From the NCBI RefSeq assembly GCF_000970205.1, contig NZ_CP009512.1, positions 682,001-746,000 on the forward strand: a DNA stretch of 64,000 bases, read 5' to 3'. Source of the DNA: Methanosarcina mazei S-6 (GTDB taxonomy: Archaea > Halobacteriota > Methanosarcinia > Methanosarcinales > Methanosarcinaceae). The translations under genes were made by a program, and so were the position numbers. The notes under the pieces were generated by a model. It searched no databases. It was not told the DNA's origin and worked only from the letters and a program-made list of their open reading frames with translations. Shown here piece by piece: positions 32,441-42,190 of the stretch. The first letter of the stretch is position 1; the number at the start of each line of letters is the position of its first letter.

Positions 32441-34048
32441 TCATACCTCACTCTCAACTACAGCATCCTGTCCGGAGTGTAAAAACTCCGGTTTCGGGGC
32501 TAGACCCTTACACTTCTTTGAGTATGGTTTTTCGGAAACTTCTTCTTTGATTGTGGCTTTTTCCTGTCCCGATTCTACCATGGTTTTTTTCGGCTCCAGG
32601 GGTTCGGGGTTAAGGGTCCTCTGCCTGACAGCTTTCCAGACAGGGCTGTTAATGGAAGCATCCACTTCCTTTGCAAAGTTTACAAAGCCGTCAAAGCCTT
32701 CGAACTCCACCACCCTGTCGTGGTTGAAATCGCAGAAAGCAACGCCCAGCTTGTATGCGATAAACCTCTCTTTCACGCCTGCAACCATCAGGTCGGCTTT
32801 CTGTTTCACGAGCAGGTCTGCAAGTTCCAGGGGGTTTGCATCATCCACAATGACCGTCCCGTCCCGGACCGAATAGCTGATCTGCTCGTAGTCTTCCTTT
32901 TTCCCGGTCTGGGTCCCTATAATGACCACTTCCATGCCCAGTTCCGCAAAACCTTTGATAAGCGTGAGAGCTTTGGCAGGGCCTCCCATATAGATTGCGG
33001 CCTTTTTCCCTTTGATACTCTCTCTTACACGGGAAATTTCAGGCATGATACGGTTTGTTTCGGCTTCAAGAATCTTTTCTGCTTTCTTTTTCATTTCTTC
33101 CGAGCCGAAGTATTCCGCAGTTTCCCGAAGAGCAATGGAAATATCTTCGATTCCGAAGAAGCTTACAGTCTGATATGGAATCCCGTACTCCTGCTGCATC
33201 CATTTTGCAAGATAGGTCATTGATCCGCTGCACTGGACGAGGTTGAGGTCTGCTTCCGCTGCCCTTGAAATGGATTCGGCAGTCGAATCTCCGGTCATGG
33301 AGACTATGACTTCGATTCCCATCTTTTCAAAGAGGGGTTTTACGAGCCAGACATCCCCAGCCACGTTGAAGTCCCCGAGGATATTGATCTTCGGTTTTTT
33401 GATTTCCATCTTCTCGATTTTTGAGTGTTTAATATCCGGTTTTTTAGATTCAGACCTTATTTCGGATTTTTTTTCTACAGTCTTCTTTTCAGGTCTTTTT
33501 ATAAGCTGCTTTAAGGCATTGCATGCAGCTTTGTATCCGTCGGACTTGTTGCCTTTGAACCCTTCGGACTTTACAGGGATTACCGGGATATTGTGCTTCT
33601 TGCTTGCTGTTTTGCATACGGCTTCCAGGTCATCTCCGATAATTCCCACAATGCATGTAGAATACACGAAAATGACAGGAGGGCGGTAGATGCCTGCCAG
33701 CTCATCAATTGCATTTGAGAGTTTTTTCTCTCCTCCGAAGACAACATCGATCTCTTTCATGTCCGTGCTGAAACTGCTGCGGTTCGTTTCGACTCCGCTG
33801 GACTTTGCACCCCTTATGTCCCAGGTATACCCTGCACAGCCTATGGGGCCGTGGACCAGATGGACTGCATCGGTTACGGGGTTTAAGACAACTCTTGCTC
33901 CCGAATATACACATGCCCTCTGGCTAATGGCTCCTGCAAGAGAGTTATTGTCGCAGGCAAGGGGAATTTCCTGCCCCTTTTCCTGTTTTCTGGTAATATA
34001 CGGTTGCCTTTCTTCGAGCGTATCCACTATCCCGGTTTTCTCAATCAT
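32441..34048 (-). CDS. nifE: nitrogenase iron-molybdenum cofactor biosynthesis protein NifE
   Basis: A 535-residue NifE. RACVYSGARVVLNPVTDAVHLVHGPIGCAGYTWDIRG, STCIVGIIGDDLEA and VQCSGSMTYLAKWMQQEYGIPY are family segments. It has a Lys/Glu-rich insert at about residues 195-240 (KRPEKKTVEKKSEIRSESKK) before INILGDFNVAGDVW, and a C-terminal tail of about 60 residues (from PEPLEPKKTMVESG) rich in Lys/Glu. It is separated from nifN by 12 nt. The role is a scaffold with NifN. Confidence 0.93.
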   Translation of the reverse strand: MIEKTGIVDTLEERQPYITRKQEKGQEIPLACDNNSLAGAISQRACVYSGARVVLNPVTDAVHLVHGPIGCAGYTWDIRGAKSSGVETNRSSFSTDMKEIDVVFGGEKKLSNAIDELAGIYRPPVIFVYSTCIVGIIGDDLEAVCKTASKKHNIPVIPVKSEGFKGNKSDGYKAACNALKQLIKRPEKKTVEKKSEIRSESKKPDIKHSKIEKMEIKKPKINILGDFNVAGDVWLVKPLFEKMGIEVIVSMTGDSTAESISRAAEADLNLVQCSGSMTYLAKWMQQEYGIPYQTVSFFGIEDISIALRETAEYFGSEEMKKKAEKILEAETNRIMPEISRVRESIKGKKAAIYMGGPAKALTLIKGFAELGMEVVIIGTQTGKKEDYEQISYSVRDGTVIVDDANPLELADLLVKQKADLMVAGVKERFIAYKLGVAFCDFNHDRVVEFEGFDGFVNFAKEVDASINSPVWKAVRQRTLNPEPLEPKKTMVESGQEKATIKEEVSEKPYSKKCKGLAPKPEFLHSGQDAVVESEV

Positions 34049-34213
34049 CTATTTCACTCCCCTCTGCTTCTGTTTTCAGATTTTTACCTGTTTTCAGAAC
34101 TGCAGCGGCGGTTTTCCACTTTTTCCAATTTTGAATTTATCAGTTTGCTGTCATCTCTGAGATTTTCAGGTCAGTACCTTTCAGATCACTACCTTTATAT
34201 TCAGGCTCCTTTG

Positions 34214-35584
34214 TTACTGGATTGTTTCAAGTAACCAGTCCGGTGCGTCCCTGTCTTTCCTGTCAAGCAGGGTATTTCCTATGCGCTCCACCAGTCGTGC
34301 AGCTCCGGCGTACCCCATGATCGGGAAGTAGTGCAGGTTTGCCCGGTCCATTATCGGGAATCCTACCCTTACAAGGGGCACATCCTCTGCCCTTGATATG
34401 AATTTCCCGTATGTGTTGCCGATGAGGAGGTCCACGGGCTTTCGCTTGATGATCTGGTGGAGCATGAAGAGGTCCCCTCCCGAGATAATATCGGCTTCCG
34501 GGTACTCGGAACCTGTGAGTCCTTCTACTTCTTTTTTGAATTCAGAGTTCTGGGTGCCGGTAAGCACCACACCCGGTTCCATGCCCATTTCCATCACAAG
34601 GCTCGTAAGCCCTGAAATTATGTCCGGGTCCCCATAGATGGCAACCTTTTTCCCATGGTAATGAGGGTGAGCATCGGTCATCATATCTACAAGCCTGCCG
34701 CGTTCATCCTCGAGTTCCGGAGGGATCGCCACATTGGCAAGTTTTGCTGCGTTCATTACGAAGCGGTCGGTGTTCCTTATCCCTATAGGGGTAGGCCCTA
34801 TTTTTGCCGGAACCTTAAACTTGCTTTCCAGGATTTTTGCTGCTGATCCTCCTGCCATCCTGCAGAGGGCTATGGTCCCTGCAGAATTTGCGGAATCCTC
34901 TATATCTCCGATCGGAGTCCCTCCTTTCGGGTACATCCCCGGCTCTCCGGTAAGGGGAGCATCAAAAACATCGGTTGTGTCCGGGAAGACGATGTTCGGA
35001 ATTCCCATGATTGAGAGTATGCGCTTTATTTCCCGGATATCTCCGGGTTCCACGAAGCCGGGGATAAGGTTGAGTTTTCCGTTCGGCTTGGTTTTTCTGG
35101 CAAAGGTGGTCACAAAGGACTTTACCATATTGTCATAGCCGGTTATGTGAGTGCCCACGTAACTTGGAGTGGAAGCCGCACAGATCTTGATTGATGGGTC
35201 TATGAGTTCTTCAGCCCTTACGTCTTCAATGATAACTCCCACGTCGTCTCCTATGGTTTCTGCCACGCAGGTTGTATGGATGGCAATTACTTCAGGTCTA
35301 TAGATTGCAGTCAGATTTCCAAGGGCTTCCTTGAGGTTTGCTGCGCCTCCGAAAACTGCGGTACCTTCTGAGAAACTGCTGGTAGTTGCGACAGGGTTCT
35401 CGCGGTAGTGTCTGCTCAGGCACATACGCAGGTACGAAAGGCAGCCCTGTGAACCGTGGCTGTGAGGCATGCAGTTGTGGACACCAAGAGCCGCATATAC
35501 CGCACCTATTGGCTGGCAGATCTTTGCAGGATTGATGGTTACTGCTTCTCTGGTTATCTCTTCACATGGGGTATAGTCTAACAT
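34214..35584 (-). CDS. nifK: nitrogenase molybdenum-iron protein beta chain NifK
   Basis: A 456-residue beta subunit of MoFe protein. P-cluster Cys are in NPAKICQPIGA, GSQGCLSYLRM and TTCVAETIGDD. It lacks the N-terminal extension of proteobacterial NifK, as other archaeal forms do. It is downstream of nifD with a 13-nt gap and the ATG after GGAGGG. It houses half the P-cluster and forms the alpha2beta2 enzyme. Confidence 0.95.
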   Translation of the reverse strand: MLDYTPCEEITREAVTINPAKICQPIGAVYAALGVHNCMPHSHGSQGCLSYLRMCLSRHYRENPVATTSSFSEGTAVFGGAANLKEALGNLTAIYRPEVIAIHTTCVAETIGDDVGVIIEDVRAEELIDPSIKICAASTPSYVGTHITGYDNMVKSFVTTFARKTKPNGKLNLIPGFVEPGDIREIKRILSIMGIPNIVFPDTTDVFDAPLTGEPGMYPKGGTPIGDIEDSANSAGTIALCRMAGGSAAKILESKFKVPAKIGPTPIGIRNTDRFVMNAAKLANVAIPPELEDERGRLVDMMTDAHPHYHGKKVAIYGDPDIISGLTSLVMEMGMEPGVVLTGTQNSEFKKEVEGLTGSEYPEADIISGGDLFMLHQIIKRKPVDLLIGNTYGKFISRAEDVPLVRVGFPIMDRANLHYFPIMGYAGAARLVERIGNTLLDRKDRDAPDWLLETIQ

Positions 35585-35597
35585 TTTTCGTCCCTCC

Positions 35598-37196
35598 TTA
35601 TTCTTCTCCTTCTCCTTTCCAGGGCGGGCGTATGAACCTCCAGGTGGGGCTGTGCATAGCCATGTCTATGTCCCTTGCGAAATTTACAACTCCGGAAAAA
35701 CCGGTATAGCGTCCGCTGTAGTCATAGGAATGGATCTGCCTTGAAGGGATCCCGTGCTTTTGAGCCCAGTACTTATCCTTGATCCCTGAGCAGAAAATGT
35801 CAGGTTTAAGGGTTTTCAGGAGGGCTTCGGTTTCGTGGTGGTTGAGGTCATCTATAACAATGGTCCCATCTTTCATTTCCGGGAAGAGCCCTTCATAGTC
35901 CATGAGACCGATTTTCTTTTTCAGCTCCTCAATCCTTTCAGGACTGACTGCCGGTTTGACATTTTCATCCTTTTCGTAGTGTATATCTTCAAGGATCGAA
36001 CCAAGGGCTTTTTCCTGCATGTGGGGAATGATCTGTCTGCCCTCATAGTCGTCCCTGTGAGCGAACTGGTAGCCTGCAACAACCACTTTCATGCCGAGCT
36101 CTTCAAAGAGGTTCGTGTAGTGATGGCTTCTTGAACCTCCTGCATAGATAAAGGCGGTTTTTCCCTGGAGCTTCTTTCTGTATTTCTCTATCTCGTCTCT
36201 GTACTTTGCAGTTTCTTCGGCAATGATTTCTTCAGTTTTTCTGGTGATTTCAGGGTCGTCAAAGAACTCTGCCATTTTCTTGAGTGACTTTTCAGTAGCT
36301 TTTGTACCTATGTAATTGACCTTCAGCCAGGGAATCCCGTATTTCTCTTCCATCATGCGGTTTGTGTAGTTGATGGAGCGGTGGCAGAGCAGGATGCTGA
36401 GTTTTGCTCTATGGGCCTGTGCAAGTTTATGGAATGACCCGTCTCCGGTAAAGGTTGAGACAATCCTGTACCCTATTTTTTCAAGGATCGGCTTAATTTC
36501 CCAGAGGTCTCCTCCGATATTGTATTCTCCGAATATGTTGATGTCAAACGGGGTGGGGTTTTTGATATCCTCGGTCCCGATAAGGTTCTCCATCAGGGCG
36601 TTGCTCGCAATATGGTGTCCGGCTGACTGGCTGACTCCCCTATACCCTTCACATCGGGCAGGAATTACTTTTATACCGTGTTCTTTTTCAGCTTCCCTTG
36701 AAACTGCTTCAATGTCGTCTCCTATAAGCCCGACAGGACAGGTTGCGCAGATGGTAACTGCTTCGGGATTGAAGATTTTTACAACTTCGTCAATGGCTTT
36801 CTTTAGCTTTTTTTCTCCTCCAAAGACAATATCGGTCTCCTTCATATCCGTGCATACGCAGTAATTCATGTAGTTGTCTTCGCCCTCTTCTGCCTTTGCA
36901 AAGTTTCGCCTGGTCCCCCAGGTGAAAAATGCGCAGCCTATGGGCCCGTGGACGATATGCACCATGTCTTTGATCGGCCCGAAAACCACACCTTTGGTGC
37001 CAGCAAAAGCACATCCGCGGTTTGTAAGGATTCCGGGGATTACCTTATCGTCGGCTTCAATGTGCTGTTCGGTGGAACAGTCCCTGACAACTATGTGTTT
37101 TCTCCTGTTTCTTGCAGCCTTTTCCGGGAGCGCTTTCATCATATTTTCAACAAGCTGCTGTTTGTCTCCAATCTCAGAGTTAATTTCCGCTCCCAT
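35598..37196 (-). CDS. nifD: nitrogenase molybdenum-iron protein alpha chain NifD
   Basis: A 532-residue alpha subunit of MoFe protein. P-cluster Cys are seen in NRGCAFAGTKGVVFGPI, GPIGCAFFTWG and CATCPVGLIGDD. FeMo-cofactor ligands are conserved: Cys in LLCHRSINYTNRMMEEKYGIPW and His in IHSYDYSGRYTGFSG. It has the insert typical of archaeal NifD (about 380-420). It starts just after the nifI2 stop. It reduces N2 to ammonia. Confidence 0.96.
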   Translation of the reverse strand: MGAEINSEIGDKQQLVENMMKALPEKAARNRRKHIVVRDCSTEQHIEADDKVIPGILTNRGCAFAGTKGVVFGPIKDMVHIVHGPIGCAFFTWGTRRNFAKAEEGEDNYMNYCVCTDMKETDIVFGGEKKLKKAIDEVVKIFNPEAVTICATCPVGLIGDDIEAVSREAEKEHGIKVIPARCEGYRGVSQSAGHHIASNALMENLIGTEDIKNPTPFDINIFGEYNIGGDLWEIKPILEKIGYRIVSTFTGDGSFHKLAQAHRAKLSILLCHRSINYTNRMMEEKYGIPWLKVNYIGTKATEKSLKKMAEFFDDPEITRKTEEIIAEETAKYRDEIEKYRKKLQGKTAFIYAGGSRSHHYTNLFEELGMKVVVAGYQFAHRDDYEGRQIIPHMQEKALGSILEDIHYEKDENVKPAVSPERIEELKKKIGLMDYEGLFPEMKDGTIVIDDLNHHETEALLKTLKPDIFCSGIKDKYWAQKHGIPSRQIHSYDYSGRYTGFSGVVNFARDIDMAMHSPTWRFIRPPWKGEGEE

Positions 37197-37197
37197 A

Positions 37198-37575
37198 TCA
37201 CACCATCTCCTTATTCACGGTTGCTTCTCCGCTTTCTCCGGTCCTTATGCGGTATGCTTCGCTGATACTTGATACGAATATTTTTCCGTCTCCCGGATGT
37301 CCGGTCTGGTTTACCTCTATAATTTTCCGAACCACTTCGTTTACATTTTCATCATCCACCACAATGGTGAACATGCGTTTTGGAATGAAGTGAATACAGG
37401 TCTCTGCTTCCTTTTCAGGTTCTGGCAGAGGTGGGTTAAATTCAAAGCAGAGTCCTTTCTGTTTTCCGCGGCCCATCACCCTTCTCACGGTAAAGGAGGG
37501 AAAGCCGCATTCAAGGAGGACATCCTTGGTTTTCTGGACTCTGTTCATCCTGATTATTGCCGTAATCTCTTTCAC
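37198..37575 (-). CDS. nifI2: PII-like nitrogenase regulator NifI2
   Basis: A 125-residue PII-family protein. I use GTG 37575 ([14 protein letters not shown]) because GGAGG sits 8 nt upstream; the TTG at 37590 overlaps that ribosome site. The T-loop region is [27 protein letters not shown], longer than in GlnK as usual, and [18 protein letters not shown] is the C-terminal nucleotide site. With NifI1 it binds and inhibits nitrogenase when ammonium is present (ammonium switch-off in methanogens). Confidence 0.94.
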   Translation of the reverse strand: MKEITAIIRMNRVQKTKDVLLECGFPSFTVRRVMGRGKQKGLCFEFNPPLPEPEKEAETCIHFIPKRMFTIVVDDENVNEVVRKIIEVNQTGHPGDGKIFVSSISEAYRIRTGESGEATVNKEMV

Positions 37576-37599
37576 GGATTTTTCCTCCAAAAATCCGGC

Positions 37600-37917
37600 T
37601 CAAAGTCCGGGCTTTCCAGTCCTTATGGTGTAGGCTTCTTCAACCGGGTTTACGAATATTCTTCCGTCTCCGTATTTTCCGGTCCTGGCTGCTTCCATTA
37701 TGGTCTGTACAACTCTGTCCCTGTGTTCATCTTCGACAACCATCATGAGCATGGTCTTCTGCAGTTCGTCATAGTGCACGTCTGCAATATGGATCCCTTT
37801 TTGTTTCCCTCGCCCGAATACTTCCATTTTTGTAAGGGAAATGCAGCCCTCTTTTTCAAGGCTCTCGACAACCTTTGGCTCCATTCCGGGCCTTATGATC
37901 GCACGTATCATTTGCAT
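37600..37917 (-). CDS. nifI1: PII-like nitrogenase regulator NifI1
   Basis: A 105-residue PII-family protein with MIRAIIRPGMEPKVVESLEKEG, the T-loop EVFGRGKQKGIHIADVHYDELQKTMLM and DGRIFVNPVEEAYTIRTGKPGL. GGAGG precedes the ATG by 10 nt. It is the partner of NifI2 in post-translational control of nitrogenase. Between nifH and nifI2. Confidence 0.95.
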   Translation of the reverse strand: MQMIRAIIRPGMEPKVVESLEKEGCISLTKMEVFGRGKQKGIHIADVHYDELQKTMLMMVVEDEHRDRVVQTIMEAARTGKYGDGRIFVNPVEEAYTIRTGKPGL

Positions 37918-37986
37918 TTCTTTATCTCCTCCGTCTGGTTCGGTGTTAACTCAGCAGTTAAGGCTCTTAATTCCTGCATTCTGCAA

Positions 37987-38811
<825 letters not shown>

Positions 38812-38841
38812 TTACCTTGCTCCTCGTTTTATTTCTTCACC

Positions 38842-38855
38842 GGAAGCCGGTAACC
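38842..38855. promoter_or_regulatory. candidate NrpR operator of the nif operon
   Basis: In nif direction GGTTACCGGCTTCC, which matches the methanogen NrpR consensus GGAA-N6-TTCC at all positions except AA to TT in the left half. It lies 34-47 nt before nifH, at the transcription start predicted about 25 nt beyond the TATA element. A repressor bound here would block initiation. The NrpR assignment is an inference from the motif. Confidence 0.6.
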
Positions 38856-38870
38856 GTTGTACTATCTCAT

Positions 38871-38882
38871 ACTATTTAAATT
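38871..38882 (-). promoter_or_regulatory. TATA box of the nif operon
   Basis: aatttaaatagt on the minus strand, with an A-rich stretch (agaaa) before it as a BRE. It is 20-30 nt upstream of the candidate operator. Together they form a compact repressible promoter. Confidence 0.65.
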
Positions 38883-39001
38883 TTTCTATAAAATGAAAAC
38901 TTCCTTTCGTTTTAGTTTGTGTTTCCGGTTTTCAGGAAAGGTTTAATAAACAATTCTTAAGTAAATTGCAGAGGCAAAATAAACAACAGGAAGACTCTTT
39001 C

Positions 39002-40192
39002 ATGATCCCGGAGACCTCTTATGACATCGTGGTGGTGGGCGCAGGCCCCGCAGGTTCCACTGCCGCATTATATGCTGCAAAGAAAGGAGCCTCTGTACTT
39101 CTCCTTGACAAAAAAAGGGAAATCGGAAGCCCTATCCAGTGTGCGGGATTTCTCCCTGATGCCTCGGAGGTTAAGGCTCTTTTGCCTGAAGCTGACCTTC
39201 CAGGAGCGCTGAAAAATTATCCTGACTCCTGCGTGCTGCAGCCAATCAGGACCCAGCGCATTATTCCCCCAAACTGCAATGCAAAAGAATTTGCTGTGAA
39301 GGGGGCGGTCCTTGACAGGAGAAGGTATGACCAGTACCTTGCAGAGCAGGCTGCAGAGGCAGGGGCTGAGCTTATGGTTAAGACCCGCGTTACAAAAATA
39401 CAGGGTACGACTGTTGAAACATCAGGAATTTTCGGAAAACACACGATCAGGGCAAAAGCGATCATCGGAGCTGACGGTCCCAACTCCCTTGTCGCAAAAT
39501 CCAGGGGCCTTATTATGAAACCAGAAGCAAGAGAAACATCCGTAGCCATAGAATACCAGGTGAGGAACGTTGATATTGACCCGGATGCCCTTGAGATGTA
39601 TTTTGGAAAAGATTATGTTCCTGGCGGGTATGCATGGGTTTTTCCTGAGGGAAAGGACAGGGCAAATGTAGGAATCGGAATCCGGAGTTGCATGGCTGAG
39701 AAAGGGGTTTCTGCAAAAGAGTACCTGCACCGTTTTATAAAGAAACACCCTGTGGCAGGCCCAAAGCTGAAAAACGCCGTTATAATGAATGTCATTGCAG
39801 GTATTATCCCTGTTAATGGAGCTCCTGCAAATACCGCAACAGCAGATTCCCTGGTCGTCGGGGACGCAGCCGGACATATCATCGCAACGAACGGTGGTGG
39901 AATTCCTCCTGCCATGATAGCTGGAAAAATTGCAGGGGAAACTGCAGCCGAATTTGCAGCCGGGAAATGCGATCTTGAAGAGTATGACAGGCGATGGAGA
40001 GCTCAATTCGGGCAGGCGCTTGAAACTTCGGTACAGGCAAGGCAGATAATGGACGGCATAATGAAATCCGATGCCCTCATGAATGCGGCTTTCAGGTTTA
40101 TTTCCCCGGAGCAGATGAAGGTCATGCAGTGCGGAAAACTCCCAGGACCTGTAAAGCTCGGGCTTCAAGCCCTCAGCCGCGGGAAAAAATAA
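39002..40192 (+). CDS. geranylgeranyl reductase family FAD-dependent oxidoreductase
   Basis: A protein of about 396 residues. The FAD-binding Rossmann motif DIVVVGAGPAGSTAALYAAKKGASVLLLDK is at the N-terminus, PIQCAGFLP follows, with IIGADGPNSLVAKS and VVGDAAGHIIATNGGGIPPAMIAGK near 290. Members reduce the isoprenoid chains of archaeal lipids. ATG 39002 has AGGAAG upstream; an upstream TTG (38966) is less likely. It is divergent from nifH and shares its intergenic DNA. Confidence 0.87.
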   Translation: MIPETSYDIVVVGAGPAGSTAALYAAKKGASVLLLDKKREIGSPIQCAGFLPDASEVKALLPEADLPGALKNYPDSCVLQPIRTQRIIPPNCNAKEFAVKGAVLDRRRYDQYLAEQAAEAGAELMVKTRVTKIQGTTVETSGIFGKHTIRAKAIIGADGPNSLVAKSRGLIMKPEARETSVAIEYQVRNVDIDPDALEMYFGKDYVPGGYAWVFPEGKDRANVGIGIRSCMAEKGVSAKEYLHRFIKKHPVAGPKLKNAVIMNVIAGIIPVNGAPANTATADSLVVGDAAGHIIATNGGGIPPAMIAGKIAGETAAEFAAGKCDLEEYDRRWRAQFGQALETSVQARQIMDGIMKSDALMNAAFRFISPEQMKVMQCGKLPGPVKLGLQALSRGKK

Positions 40193-40247
40193 ATTTACAG
40201 GTTGGAAGTCGGGAAATACTCCTGTTCAATCTGTTTTCCTGACTTTT

Positions 40248-40435
40248 TTATTCATTACTGGTTTTATTCATTACTGGTTTTATTCATTACTGGTTTTATT
40301 CATTACTGGTTTTATTCATTACTGGTTTTATTTTCGTTTTCTTCTTCTTTTATCGTTTCTTTCTTTTATTTTCGTTTTCTTCTTCTTTTATCGTTTCTTT
40401 CTTTTATTTTCGTTTTCTTCTTCTTTTTGCATATA
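40248..40435 (+). repeat. two adjacent T-rich tandem arrays
   Basis: Directly 3' of the reductase gene. First, ttcattactggtttta in five exact copies of 16 bp starting at 40251. Then a 38-bp pyrimidine unit (ttttcgttttcttcttcttt then tatcgtttctttctttta) in two full copies plus a part, starting at 40331, 40369 and 40407. Both arrays are T-rich in the sense of the upstream gene and together span the gap to the convergent TPR gene. Confidence 0.93.
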
Positions 40436-40449
40436 TTTTTTGTCCTGCT

Positions 40450-40782
40450 TTATCTGCCTTCAGCCGGACTTTCTGCCGCCTTTATTTTCCTTAATTCAGT
40501 TTCAGCATCCTCTTTATTGTACTTTGCTTCCAGATAATTTGGTCTTATCTCAAGAGCTTTGTTAAACGAGGTAATGGCTTCTTCATACCTTTTGAGAACC
40601 ACAAATTCAAGCCCTCTGAGGTTCCAGGCTCCTGCAAAGTCAGGTTTTAATGCCAGTACCTTGTCAAAATACTCTATTTTTTTCTCAGGATCGGTTTCTG
40701 CTGTTGCAAGCCCGTACCATTCCTCTACGGTCTTTCCCTCTATCTTCTTTTTAAACAGTTTGTCCAGAAACGCCAATAACAT
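40450..40782 (-). CDS. small TPR-repeat protein
   Basis: A 110-residue protein with about two and a half tetratricopeptide repeats: GKTVEEWYGLATAETDPEKKIEYFDKVLALKPDFAGAWNLRG and VLKRYEEAITSFNKALEIRPNYLEAKYNK. A hydrophobic first helix (MLLAFLDKLFKKK) precedes them. TPR modules bind protein partners; the partner is unknown. It stands alone. Confidence 0.82.
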   Translation of the reverse strand: MLLAFLDKLFKKKIEGKTVEEWYGLATAETDPEKKIEYFDKVLALKPDFAGAWNLRGLEFVVLKRYEEAITSFNKALEIRPNYLEAKYNKEDAETELRKIKAAESPAEGR

Positions 40783-40785
40783 CAC

Positions 40786-41063
40786 TTCCCATTAAATATA
40801 CGCCGGGTCTATAGAAATAAGTAGTGCTTCCCGTGTCTCCCACTGATTGAAAAGAAAGTTCCTTCTCAGATTGCGATGTGGAATTAAAAACCGGAAGACG
40901 TCTCAGAGAGATGAAAACAGAATTCCAATATAAAACTTCGTCTTAATTTATTATATATGAGTGGGTATGTAAATATATAAACATCTAAATAAACATCTAA
41001 CTATATAAAAAACAAGTAAATAAATAATCAAAAAAATAAATTAAAAAAAGAAAGTTTGCCTGC
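40786..41063 (-). other. AT-rich gap, U-rich end of the membrane-anchored gene
   Basis: 278 nt. From 40960 to 41055 the plus strand is nearly all A/T with aacatctaaataaacatctaa repeats, T-rich in the direction of the gene ending at 41064. This fits a transcription end. No ORF. Confidence 0.5.
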
Positions 41064-41981
41064 TTATATTGAAAGCAGGGCACTTTCGTTATACACGCTC
41101 TCAAAGTCTGAACTTATTACCAGTTTAGTAATGTTGTCAAGGGTAGTTACGTTGTAAGCCACTCCACGCTCGCTTGCGTTCGTCTGGTAAGCCGTGATTT
41201 TTTCGTTCACTACCGGCTCCGGATTAAGGTAGATTGTGGTCTGAACGTAACTTCCGTCATCCAGTTTTTTGAGGTCTCTGTAATACTGTTCGGCAGGGGC
41301 ATCTGAGGAGTTTGTCTTTTTGACCACTTCCTGGTAGATGCTTCCTTCAAGGTCTGCCTGGCTCAAAATCTGGTCATATTCTGCAGTTGATGTTTCGTTT
41401 CCTTCAATGACATTTATAACGCCAGCTACAGTATCAATAGGACCTATTATTGCCGGGCTTCCAACAACGTTCCAGATGTTGTAAGTGCCGTTTGTACGGT
41501 CGAGGATCTGATATCCTTCATAAGGCATTGCCTTTGTGTCCATAGGCATGCTGATCCTTTGTTCAGGAATCTGGTGCAGCTCAAAGCCGCTCTCATTTCC
41601 GTAATTTGCACCGTATCTTTTCGTCACATCAGCACCGTAAGAGAAAGAAACATTCATAGTCTGTCTGTTTCCAAAAACGGATTCAAGTGGAGTTCCTTCG
41701 GTTTTTTGAAGGTCCACGTACACTGCATTTGTCACTCCTTCAGGAGACATTTCCAGTCCGTCAGCGATCGAACTGAAATCGTGCTGGACATGTTTGCCCG
41801 GAACCTGTGAGAAAGGAACTGTGATAAGTTCGCCACCGGTTTCCGAAGTGGGGGCTTCGTCCTCATTACTATTATTTGAAGTTCCCGAGAAAAGTATCAT
41901 AAAGGCAGAAAGAAACATTGTTGCTGCCAGGAAGATAGCCAGATATTTCTGGTTTTTTGTTGCTGGATCCTTTCGTTTCAT
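41064..41981 (-). CDS. membrane-anchored extracellular hypothetical protein
   Basis: A protein of about 305 residues, not recognised. A basic start KRKDPATKNQKY is followed by one membrane segment (LAIFLAATMFLSAFMILFSG), then an outside domain of about 270 residues with many N-x-S/T sequons (NSS, NET, NTS, NES). GAGG lies 8 nt before the ATG at 41981. An ORF start 51 nt further up lacks a ribosome site. The function is unknown; it looks like a surface protein. Confidence 0.7.
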   Translation of the reverse strand: MKRKDPATKNQKYLAIFLAATMFLSAFMILFSGTSNNSNEDEAPTSETGGELITVPFSQVPGKHVQHDFSSIADGLEMSPEGVTNAVYVDLQKTEGTPLESVFGNRQTMNVSFSYGADVTKRYGANYGNESGFELHQIPEQRISMPMDTKAMPYEGYQILDRTNGTYNIWNVVGSPAIIGPIDTVAGVINVIEGNETSTAEYDQILSQADLEGSIYQEVVKKTNSSDAPAEQYYRDLKKLDDGSYVQTTIYLNPEPVVNEKITAYQTNASERGVAYNVTTLDNITKLVISSDFESVYNESALLSI

Positions 41982-42124
41982 AAATGAAACCTCATAACAT
42001 AAGATAAATTCTTCTGAATGTATAAAACACACATGTTATCTAAATCTATTGTATTCGCACTTATATTACTATTCTATTATAAAAATAATTTTACCCTAAC
42101 TTTTGAAAAAAAGAATTCGGGATA

Positions 42125-42168
42125 AAAAAGTCTTTCTGAGATAATTGAGGTTTTATCTCCTTATCTCA
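42125..42168 (-). terminator. hairpin plus T-run after pyk
   Basis: TGAGATAA (42137-42144) and TTATCTCA (42161-42168) form a perfect 8-bp stem beyond the pyk stop. Reading in the gene direction the hairpin is followed by CTTTTTTATC. Intrinsic-type terminator candidate. Confidence 0.6.
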
Positions 42169-42190
42169 ATTCTGGAATGTTCTGCCCTTT

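Noticed and set aside
38941-38965. Second NrpR site between nifH and the reductase gene
   Set aside because: TTCC-N8-GGAA is present near 38930 but half-sites have the wrong order and spacing.
40202-40537. 111-codon Phe/Tyr/Leu-rich ORF after the reductase gene
   Set aside because: It is a translation of the T-rich tandem repeats and overlaps the TPR gene on the other strand.
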